This document shows positions 52,201 through 61,517 of a stretch of DNA of 64,000 bases, piece by piece. The stretch covers positions 434,001-498,000 of the forward strand of contig WBMV01004231.1 in NCBI GenBank assembly GCA_013396655.1, read 5' to 3'. The DNA is from Campylorhamphus procurvoides (Eukaryota > Chordata > Aves > Passeriformes > Dendrocolaptidae). Position 1 is the stretch's first letter; the number at the start of each line of letters is the position of its first letter. A model generated the notes under the pieces. The model did no database searches. It saw only the letters and a list, made by a program, of their open reading frames with translations, and had not been told where the DNA came from. Both the position numbers and the translations under genes were made by a program.

Positions 52201-55200
52201 TCCATCCTCTGCCCTTTGTCTGCCCACATGCAGCTGCTGAACACAGACGGGTTTGCTTTTTGGAATTATATTTGCACAATGTAATATCAGCATTGCTTCA
52301 GCTGTAGAAGATGTCTCTCTCCTCCTTTCCTCCATGAACTCTTCCCACAACAGAGCCAAGTGAATGTTAACAAGGAATTAGGGATTAATAACAGAAAACT
52401 GCAGCTGACAAAAAGAGTTCTTGAGAATAAAACAGAAGTTTCTAAGGAATACCAAAGCATAACATTTGAACTTCAACATTTGTGAACTTTTTGAGGAACC
52501 AGAAGAGGCTGAATTCTAACAAGATTTTTTCCTGTGTCATTAAGTCTCTTGTTCAACTCTTCATTCCCCCTTGTCCTATGTCACCCTTTAATCTCTCAGT
52601 CCCAGGATGCCACCCCTTCTATCTGAGCACATCCCTTTTCTCCAAGGCAGGTCAAACACTGCTGTAACTGACAGCTCCAGTCAAGTTAGATTTATCAAAA
52701 ACATGGGCTCTCTCTGACCCAGGAAAATCAGGGTTCACGATGTCAGCAGGCTTAAGCTCCTTATGTCTAACAGCCTGTGAGTTAGGACAGAGCTGGATTA
52801 GTTCCCAACACAGTATGTCCATTCTTCCTTATTTATATCACATTTTCTTTTATGTAGTTGCTTCAGTGCCAGTAACTATTTTTCATCAGAAATGCTCAGC
52901 TCTTCCACATAAAGCTAACATTAGGTTTTCTCACAGTTCATGCTGAGACCCTGCAATACAAACACGATACACAGCGGTGTACAAAAGGAGCAGATAGCTT
53001 CTGGAACAGGACACAGGGAGCCTTCACTTTGCAATTTATCTCTCTCCAAAGGGACATTTCTCATCTCTTGCTCTGATGAATGTGGTTATCAATTCCTGCA
53101 TGCCCATGTGCTTTTCTTCCCCAGGGGATGGAGGCCACGGCTACCTAAAGGACTGGCTCTGGTGGGCTGGATTGTTAACCAGTAAGTAGAAGCTCTTTCT
53201 GTGGGTTTGAATCTTTTCCAGGCTCTGTCCCTGTGAGTGAGGTGTGGAACAAGCTGTTTTGTCACTTAAAGCCTGTTTCTGTTGAGTTCCCCCATCCTCA
53301 GCAGAAGTTCCCCAAGGAGAGGAGAGGCAGTGAGCCACGCAGGATCTCCCTCTCTATCCTCCTGCAGGGCTGGTAGGACTTGCTAGCTCAGTTTTACATG
53401 ATCAAAAGCATGAAAAGCCAGGTTTTAATAAGGCAGCTGGCAGGTCTGTTGTGTACCAGGCACAGGGCAAACAGCCTCCTGTGCGTGCCTGGGGGCTCTG
53501 GGAAAGGTTCCTGCTGAAGGAGATAACAAAGAGTTGTTGGGAGCAGCTCCTTTATTGAGCAAACCTTGCTTTCCCTTAGAGCAAGCCTGAAAACCTTCTC
53601 TTCATGCTGCAGCCTTACAATATCTCCTCAGATTGAACTCAAAGCTGCGCAGAGACCAGCAGATTTCATAAGAGGGTTTTTCAGAGCCTTCTTTTCTGGC
53701 TCTCTCTGTGGCAGCAGCTCAAGGTGCCTCCACCTCGCTCTGACCTGGCGGCTCCTGTGAGAACACAGTCCTTGGGGACAAGGACAGCTCAGCCAGAGAG
53801 GACACCACAGCCCCAAGGACACACTGGAGGCGAGGAGCAGCCTCCCAGCACTGGGACTCCCACAGCTGCCCAGTCCCTCATTAGTGCCCAGACACAGCAG
53901 CTGCCTGGCTGGGCTGGAGGGTTTAGTGAGTTCACGGGGTCAGCCCTGGCATGGCCAAGCCCTGGCACCCTCAGCCCTTCCCAGTGTGGGTTCAGGGCTC
54001 CAGGGGTGCCTCTCTGCTTGTGTTCATTGGTAATAGATTTTCACCCACTGTCTGTGCCAGTTTAGCAGCAGCATGAAACCCCCAGCATAAACCCCACTCT
54101 CCAACTCACGTCTTACTGGGTTTGCAAGCCCACAAGAGAAAACATAAAATGTACACTGTAACTGACTGGTATTTATTTTTCTTGTGTTTGTTTAGTGGGT
54201 GGAGGGGAAGCTGCCAATTTTGCTGCCTATGCCTTTGCTCCTGCAACTATTGTCACGCCTCTGGGGGCTCTGAGCGTTCTCATAAGGTGATTTTTGTGTC
54301 TATAGTTTTCAATTTGCCTTTTTTTTTTTTTCATTTGCCTGTTTATCTTATAAACATAGAAAGACTTGAAGTGATGCTAATATGATTTATTCTGCCTAGA
54401 GGAAAAAATATCTCAGTGTTTTCTAAAAAACACTGTAATGGTTATTGTCCTTTAGGGCAATAATTTGGGAACCATTGAACTAAGTAGCTGGCCCTTCTGG
54501 AAATGTTTCATGTGGATAGCAGCCACATACACTGCAGGTTAAATTATTGCAAATATCAGCATTACTTCCTTCTTTATTCCAGCTCTTCAGCCAACTCGAG
54601 ATTGTTTTGGTTGGTTTGTTTTGTTTTGATCTTGTAGTCAACAGTACTAAAAATCTAAAAGGGTCAAAAACATCAGGCTTGTTTTGAAGTTGTGCCTCAC
54701 TTGCCTTTTACTTTCTAGGCTTTTAGGGCACTCTGAAGTTGTGGGGTTTTATACTTCTGGCTGTTGACTAAAGGGCTAAAACTCTATTTTGTTTCTTTAT
54801 TTTTAAAAATACATGACTCTGGGTATTGAAGGTTTTATAGAAAGACTATTATTGTGAAATGCATAAGCAAACTGAGAGTCAGGACTGCTCCTGGTGTCTT
54901 GTCCCAAATTTTTATGGGCAAATAGATATTTTTGTAGAATCATCTGTAGCTGCAGCACTTTCTGCATTTCTCTGAGGATTAACAGCTCTGCTGATTTAGT
55001 TAAAATTAACGTAACTCTTGTTGTGAGTTTTTTTTCTGTGTTACACTGGTCCTTGAAGTAATTTCCTTGAACTCTAAAAGCTCCATGATGCGCAGCAGCT
55101 CATGAGTGATTCTGTAGACCCTGAAAATATTTCTGAGGATGTGTTAATACATTCAGCACTTTTGCACCTTTCTGACACAAGAGCTGTGATCTACAGATCA

Positions 55201-56252
55201 CACCTGCACCTCTGCAGATTCAGCTGTCAGTAGATGCAATGTGATTGTGTATTAACACACAGGAGTCCAACTAATTTACACCAAATTTGTGTCCCTGTGT
55301 CACATGAGAGCATTCTTAACTTTATTTTGGCTGCTCTTCCTTCCTTAAAGGACTGTAAAGGACCAGCTGATGTTTTTCTGTCCTGTGCAGTGCCATCCTG
55401 TCTTCATATTTGCTTGGAGAACGGCTCAACCTGCTGGGAAAGCTGGGCTGCATGCTGAGCCTGGTGGGCAGCACTGTGATGGTGATACATGCTCCAGAGG
55501 ACGAGGAGGTCACCACTCTGGATGAAATGACCTCCAAGCTGAAGGAGCCAGGTAGGCAGGAGGTTGTGTTTTCCTGCCGGGGCCGGGCAGTGCATATTGC
55601 CCCCTGTGCCCACTGCTCAGTTTTGTGTTCATCTCTCCTTCTTCCAGGTTTCCTCGCTTATGCTGCCATCCTCTTGGCTCTCTGCTTCCTGCTGATCTTC
55701 TTCCTCGCCCCCCGTTATGGTCGGAGCAACATCCTTGTCTACCTCACCATCTGCTCCGTTATTGGTGCCTTCTCTGTGTCCTCAGTCAAGGGCTTGGGAA
55801 TTGCCATCAAGGGCTTCTTCACTGGCCAGCCTGTGCTGCAGCACCCATTGACGTGGATCCTGGTCATCACGCTGGTGGCATCCATCACTACACAAATTAA
55901 CTACCTCAACAAGTCTCTGGACATTTTCAACACCTCTTTGGTGTTTCCCATCTACTACGTGCTGTTCACCACCATTGTCATCGCAACTTCCATCATCCTC
56001 TTTAAGGAGTGGGTCACCATGACTGTAATCGACATCATTGGGACAGTTTGTGGCTTCCTCACCATCATTTTGGGGGTGTTTTTACTCCATGCCTTCAAAG
56101 ACATGGATGTCAGTTTAGGGAATCTGCCACAAGTCCTCCAGAATGAAGAGCAAGTGCCGGTGACCAGAGATGACAAGAACATCCTGATAGAGGTGGACAA
56201 CTCGAGCATCGCCCCAGAGGATAAACCCAAAGTATTCATGCTCTGCACCTAG
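49216..56252 (+). CDS. NIPAL4: NIPAL4 (ichthyin), six coding exons
   Basis: NIPA-like domain containing 4, a multi-pass membrane protein of the NIPA family, some of whose members transport Mg2+. In mammals it acts in epidermal lipid-barrier formation and its loss causes congenital ichthyosis. Six exons (49216-49252, 50884-51132, 53125-53181, 54196-54286, 55391-55551, 55648-56252) join in frame into 399 residues. Family hallmarks include [85 protein letters not shown] and [16 protein letters not shown]. The C-terminus [11 protein letters not shown] resembles human EEKPKVF..., and the [14 protein letters not shown] start resembles the human MEL...NGS start, which sets it apart from NIPA1, NIPA2 and NIPAL1-3. 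About nine membrane helices. The long loop before TM1 has an N-glycosylation sequon (NGT). An in-frame ATG at 49075 would add 47 residues. It converges with ADAM19. Confidence 0.95.
50884..51132 (+). CDS. NIPAL4: NIPAL4 exon 2, residues 13-96
   Basis: 249-nt exon after GGTCTCACAG, donor GTAAGG. It encodes [16 protein letters not shown], an acidic extracellular-type loop with the sequon NGT (42-44), then TM1 (about 57-77) and the basic [16 protein letters not shown] turn. Confidence 0.95.
52070..52215 (+). repeat. MIR-like ancient SINE remnant
   Basis: The order of blocks TCACCATCCTCATTTTACTG, CAGAGGCATGG, GAAGTGATGGTCCAGAGCCA, GCGCCTGAGCCACAGGCCAG and TCTCGAGTCCA resembles the MIR consensus (CATTTTACAG, GAGGCACAGAG, AAGTGACTTGCCCA, GAACCCAGG, CTCCAGAGTCC). 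It is heavily diverged and the call rests on visual pattern only. Confidence 0.5.
53125..53181 (+). CDS. NIPAL4: NIPAL4 exon 3, residues 96-115
   Basis: 57-nt exon after CTTCCCCAG, donor GTAAGT. It encodes [18 protein letters not shown], matching the family DGG..YL.D..WWAG motif at the start of TM2. Confidence 0.95.
54196..54286 (+). CDS. NIPAL4: NIPAL4 exon 4, residues 115-145
   Basis: 91-nt exon after TGTTTAG, donor GTGATT. It encodes [20 protein letters not shown] then PLGALSVLI, the most conserved NIPA-family block (TM2-TM3). Confidence 0.95.
55391..55551 (+). CDS. NIPAL4: NIPAL4 exon 5, residues 145-199
   Basis: 161-nt exon after CCTGTGCAG, donor GTAGGC. It encodes [20 protein letters not shown] through SKLKEP. 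The following intron is 96 nt, in frame and stop-free. Confidence 0.95.
55648..56252 (+). CDS. NIPAL4: NIPAL4 exon 6, residues 199-399 and stop
   Basis: Last coding exon, 605 nt, after CTTCTTCCAG. It encodes the C-terminal membrane helices from [19 protein letters not shown] to [15 protein letters not shown] and an acidic cytoplasmic tail ending KVFMLCT, then TAG. Confidence 0.95.
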
Positions 56253-58184
56253 CATGTTATATGCAAGGGACTGGAGGCTGGGAGAATGGGTTGGTGTTAA
56301 TGTTCCAGGGGTCAGTAAGCAATTGAAAAAAGGAAAAAGCAGAAAAGAAAACCAACAGTGTCTTATCCAAAGCTTGTTAGAGTCAAGCCGAACCTTTCTC
56401 CAGGCTTTGGATGGGATCTCTGTCATGGTGTGGCAGCAAGGGGTATGTTTAATCCTCACTGCTCCTTAATATATGCAGCCACTGAAAACAAAAATCCTCT
56501 TGAAATATGATAGTCCTGGGAGAAATCTCCTCTCCAGGGCCCCTTGCCATGTCTTATTCTTGGCAGGGCCAGTGTTTACTCTTGAACTCCTTCCCCTTGG
56601 GTGGCCACTGATGTCTTTATTTCCAGACCCTGACTGAGTCATTGATGCATGTTTTTTGTCTTTTTTTTTTTTTTCCTTTCTAGACACTGGCATGAACTCT
56701 AAAATACACACCAGTATCTCAAGTGGAGGGGAAAGACAAGAACCAAACAGTGCATGCCTACTCTTCAGACTCTGCTTATCCATGTTTAATCACTTGCTCT
56801 GCAAAAGAATACTCGTGAATATGGGCAAACGGTGGCAAATTTTGGAATAGGCAGTCACTCAGGCTCAGTGGCTGGACCCAAATCATGAAGTGTTTTTGGA
56901 CTGTGGCAGAGAAATCTCTTTCAGCTTTTGTTTTTCTGTGAAGTCCAGGAGTTTCCCTTCAGCACAGTGTTAATTATTTCTTATGGGAGTTTTGTTTGGT
57001 TGTTTTGTTGGTTTTGTTTGTTTGTTTTTAACTTAGCAGCCACAGTGTCCATGCCACGTTGATGTGGTTGGTGAATTCACTGGGCCTGATCCAGACCTCA
57101 CCTGAGCAAGGGACAGCCCTTGCTCAGGTTGGGAACCTCTGGCAGGATAAACCCCATGTCAGGGGAAACGCTGCCACCATCCCCGAGGCTGCATGTGAAA
57201 ATCTTTTCAGTCTAAAAGACGAAGTGGCTGTAAATGCTAAGTATTCTTTTCTTAGGAAATACCTTGACCTTGCAAAGCGCTCCCCAGGTCTTTGAGCCCC
57301 ATTTAAATGATTTGAATAATTTAAACCCCAAAGCTTTTCTGTTGTTGTTGTTTAGAAAGAAGTACGAGCTGTGTGTTTAAAGGCATAAGTGGGCGATACT
57401 CTGCAGAGCTGCAGGGATGCAGTTTAGCCCAGAGCAGTCCTGCTCACAGCTCTCCATCTCCCCCAGTGCAGACTACACCTAGACTTTTGCTCATGGCTCA
57501 TCTTCAAAAACCCCTTGGATTTCTATCATTGATGAGGATGAAGGGATGGGAGCAGTGAGCTGGCACAGTCCAGAGGCAGCTCTGCCTGGGTTATCCCTGG
57601 ACCACAGCACACACTGATGCTGTCTGAGATGCTCACCTGGTTATACCTGGCTCTGAGCATCACTGAGCAAATGCAACTTGGGGTTGCAGGAGAGAGTACT
57701 ATAGAAGCTCTTATTTTAATAACATTTCAGTACTATTTTTTTTGGAATGTGGAAAGGGAAGTAAAGGTTTTTCTAAAAAAAACCAAAAAAACAAAACCAA
57801 ACTCAAAACTGTATAACAGTTGCAAGATTTTAATGATTGCTCTCATCTTACTGAAGTAGCCCTAAAGGATAAACAGGCTGAGAGACATCTGGTGTACCAG
57901 AAAGAGCATCTGGAGCAGAGCAGCGACCTCCTTTGGTGGCAGAAAATAATCCAAGTCACTCATTCTAGCTTTGGTTTTGGCATCCTAATCAGTGTAATGC
58001 TTTATGCATTTTATCAAATGACTGTAAAGGAGACTCATCTTTCCTCACTGACTGTATTTCATGAAAGCCATTCCTCCAGCAGTCCTGCCATTTCTGGAGA
58101 AATGTCACGTAGAAAATGAAGATTTGAACTGAGGTCATCAAATAGCACACAGTGAAAGAGTATTTGTTAACGACAACCAACAAA

Positions 58185-58190
58185 TTTATT
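58185..58190 (-). terminator. ADAM19: Possible ADAM19 polyadenylation signal
   Basis: AATAAA on the - strand about 3.2 kb downstream of the last recognised ADAM19 exon, compatible with the long 3' UTR of this gene in mammals. The same bases read as ATTAAA (58188-58193) on the + strand. Confidence 0.4.
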
Positions 58191-58473
58191 AAAACCAGGC
58201 AAAAGGCACAATTAATTGCATTCTTCAAGTATTTGCATAGATGCATAGAGAGCATTATTGTAAACCATTAATATGATGGACACAGAACAAAGTGAGATGT
58301 ATTTTAATACATATTCTCCCAAATAACATTGTATTTTTTTTAAAAAATCAGGTTTTAACACCTTTTACTCCTCCTGCAGTTCCCCTGTTCTCATTCACTC
58401 AACTTGCACACGTCTGAAAATTTAAAAGGACTTCATTAAAACTGCCTTCTGGAGATTTTTATGATATTCCAGT

Positions 58474-58479
58474 AATAAA
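58474..58479 (+). terminator. NIPAL4: Possible NIPAL4 polyadenylation signal
   Basis: First perfect AATAAA downstream of the NIPAL4 stop. It is 2.2 kb away, so a nearer variant signal may be used instead. Confidence 0.35.
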
Positions 58480-58500
58480 GTATTCCATTAGAGTTTGGGC

Positions 58501-61370
58501 ACATCCAGTTGTTCTCTGAGGATTGTGTGTCCAGGGGCATTTTTTAAAACCTTGATCCCATGCTCATGTGAAATGCAGTGATAATAATTCTAGTGGTTTT
58601 GAGTGGCCATTTGGTAAAGATCAGGGGTTGGAGCAGAAGTTGCTGCTGTCCTCAGTGAGGGCTCAGATACAAGATCAAGTTCTTGTGGTTGAATCTACTA
58701 CTACAGTGCATGTCCTGCTCCTGTGAGCAGCAAAACCTGCCATTCCATCCACAGCCACGCTGGCTGCACCCCAAGAAGCAAAAAATTTGGGGGTTGTTTG
58801 AATATACATTTTTCTATGTAATATATCCCAACTATAGAAAAAGACATATAAAGATTAGAAAGATGTTGTCTTTCACTTGCCATCCCTTAAATCAGAAAGG
58901 AGTTCTTCTAGCTTGTTTTCCAGGCACATAGAAGGTAAGAAAAGGTCTAAAGTTAGTAAGATAAAGCATAATCAACGAGAAATTCAACCCTGTGAACTGT
59001 TTCCTTGTGGAGAAAGAGGTAGTAAAGTTGTGAAAACTAGTGTAGTTTAAGTCCTTACAGATACACTACTACATGTAAATACAAATTTAATGATTACGTG
59101 GAGTTTATCTGTTTGGGCTTTTTTTAATAAGTAGATCTTAGGGAAAGAGAACCACCAGACAAGACTCTTCTTCTTTATGCCAATAATAGAGTTTCTCACA
59201 TGTGGAGCAGCAGTCACACTGTTTGAGGATTTTTCCATAATAAATCAGACACAACAGAACTGTTGTAATCACAGCTCCAGATTTCCCTGTGTTCTCCTAG
59301 GAAATCATTTAAAGGAAACAAAAAAAAATCTGGCATAATAAAAGGTCTTATTTTAAAATCCTGAGGAAAAAAACCATACAAAAGCCCAAGCTATTAGGAG
59401 AAGAAAAAGTCAAATTCATAAGGGAGGGTCCTCAAGGTCAGAACCATTAGCTGCTTAAAGTGCACACAGACAGCTCTCTCCATCCATGGCCTGGAGAAAA
59501 AAAAACAGTAGAAGAGCTGCCCTACAAAAGCACCATGTGTTGGTTTGATATTTCTGCTGTTTCACCACCTGGGCATTTTTAAGGTAGGCTTCTCAATGGT
59601 TTGGGGAGCAGGCAGCCCATGCTGAGTTACTGCTCAGCACAGACTGGAGTCTGATGAGATGTGCAAAAACATCTATTGATCCACAGTACCGCATGCTGGA
59701 GGGGAGGTCTCAGCACTGCCTTTTGCTGAGCTCCCTTCTGGCCATTTGCTCTGTATCCTGGCCAGTTTCCCTGTCGTACCTTGAGTGTGTCCTAATGACA
59801 TGGAGGAGAGCTCATGGGTCATGCTGGGGATGCTTTCAGGTTTTACAGCACCAAGGGGAGACAAGTGAGTGCTGGAGGACAGACAGGTTGCAACGCTCTT
59901 CCTGAAGATGGTTATATAGGGAAAAATAATTAATCCACTCTACTAAAGCTAATCAAAACCCATAGTGGCCCACAAATTATATTTCCATAGTTGTGGCCCC
60001 ACTTGCCACACACTGTAAACTGAAAATAAACTGAAGAAAGTTATCACCAGCTGCCTTCTGCTCTCCCAGGAGGCAGCGGGTTCTTTGTAGCACCAATGTA
60101 TGCTCCTGCAGCTGCGTGGACAGGCTGAGCAAGCCAACAGGGCTGGGGCTCACATAAAAGCCCATCAGGGCCAGCACCTGCACTCGCAGCTTTTTCTCCC
60201 TGGTAACACTTCAATAACTGAGTGAAAACATGTGAAACCCCCATCACCCCATCCCTGCATTGGATATTGCACAACAATATTTAAATACCGTATAAACAAG
60301 TCATCCCTACACGGAAAAGGCTATTGGCAGAGAGGGTCCAGCTCAGCCTGGCATGTACCTGGGGCACTCCTGCCAACCTGACTGCAGCTTGGTGAGTCAT
60401 GGAGGAAACAGGAGGCAAGAGGAGAGGAATGGAGACACTGTGGCAGTGAGTGTTTTTGGGTGATGAAGGCCATCCAGCGCCCTGTGAAGGCCAGAGCCAG
60501 CCAGAACAGGCTGCTTCAGGAGTGCTCACGGGAGCCTGGCTGTCCCACTTTCCAGCTGTTTGCTGCTCCCGCTGCTCCAGCTGTCCAGACACCAGTACTC
60601 TGGAGGAGATGGGAAAGAGGGAGAAGAGAGAGGAGTGAGCACCGATGGAAGAGCAAGCACATCCTGGAGCTGATATTACAGGCAGCCTGGGGAAGCCTGT
60701 CTCCATTCACATGCATTCACTCCTGAAAGCATCACCTGCATGGGAAACTCTCCCACCAGGAGCACAATGAAATTCATGCAGTTTTCTCCATTTTTCACAG
60801 CTGGCCACCAGTATATTGCAGGCTGGAGGCAATCTAACTGTGCTGTGTGCAATGAAGGTGTTTTGTGATAAGTGGTCCAGTTTGCAGGGCACTGAACTCA
60901 ATGTCTAAAAGCCCCCTATTAACTGCCCTTAGTAAGAACAATATTGGGAAAGACTCCTTGCAGAGAAAGCATCTCCTTAGCCATGGCTAGAGAAGCTGGA
61001 GTAATTTTTGTTCCTTACTGGGATCTTCAAGTCTTGTGTGAATCTTCATGTTTTGCAGCTCTTCACTAAAGGTTCTGGGTCACAAACATCTTGTTCTTCC
61101 CCACTAACACCAGTGCTTTGTCTGAGGAATTGCTCAGGGATGTGGAGAACTGAATTAACTGTTTTGCTCAACCCAAAAAATGCTTAATATGGAACAGGTA
61201 AGAACAGAGACCCCTGCAATAAAGGCAACCCACCAAACAGTCTCTATGTTTCCAGCCACCTGGGCTGGGTATGAAGGTGCTTTGCAGCATGATATTCCCT
61301 CCAGAGTGCTTTTATTCCCCAGGGCTGAGAGGACACTGCAGTGCTTCCCACCAGCACACTCAGTATCTAC
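58501..61370 (-). other. ADAM19: ADAM19 terminal intron and 3' UTR (unresolved)
   Basis: This stretch should contain the last short coding exon of ADAM19 and most of its 3' UTR. I searched on the - strand for a counterpart of the short conserved C-terminus and did not find one, so the stop codon is not placed. No other gene is supported. Confidence 0.5.
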
Positions 61371-61517
61371 CTCTGCCACAGGCTGGAGCCGTCCTGGGGT
61401 TCTGGTGTGTGTAGGAGGCAGTGGGACAGCAGGATTGTTCCCCTGCCAGGCTCTGGATCTGGACGGGACAGGATTAGCTGGCAAAGCCCTTTGGGGTGGC
61501 CGGGGTCTTGAAATATC
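61371..61517 (-). CDS. ADAM19: ADAM19 tail exon (DISRPRPPQRALPANP)
   Basis: 147 nt, phase 0 at the start after TTTCTTGCACAG. It begins DISRPRPPQRALPANPVP, the best conserved piece of the tail. The 3' boundary GCAGAG/GTAGAT is the most plausible donor, but it is weak. Reading on would add a hydrophobic stretch ending SILSIFWVEQNS at 61155, which I consider intron. Confidence 0.8.

Larger units (their letters stand above)
49253..55390 (+). other. NIPAL4: NIPAL4 introns 1-4
   Basis: Introns 49253-50883, 51133-53124, 53182-54195 and 54287-55390. The second holds an ancient MIR-like segment near 52070-52215. The fourth is T-rich. No other gene or RNA recognised. Confidence 0.7.
56253..58500 (+). 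other. NIPAL4: NIPAL4 3' UTR and convergent intergenic zone
   Basis: No further coding sequence. The first perfect AATAAA on the + strand after the NIPAL4 stop is at 58474-58479; ATTAAA variants occur at 58188-58193 and 58434-58439. Homopolymer T and A runs occur at 56659-56674 and 57774-57800. The 3' UTR boundary is inferred. Confidence 0.55.

Noticed and set aside
60281..60706. 141-codon open frame on the - strand ending RVGMTCLYGI, considered as the ADAM19 last exon
   Set aside because: Joined in phase 0 at the plausible acceptor, the frame does not fit, and the sequence does not resemble the expected C-terminus beyond a few residues.
61155..61370. Read-through of the ADAM19 tail exon into a hydrophobic C-terminus
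   Set aside because: A donor-like GTAGAT follows the proline-rich part, and the continuation (ending SILSIFWVEQNS) does not resemble any ADAM tail. Kept only as an alternative in the findings.
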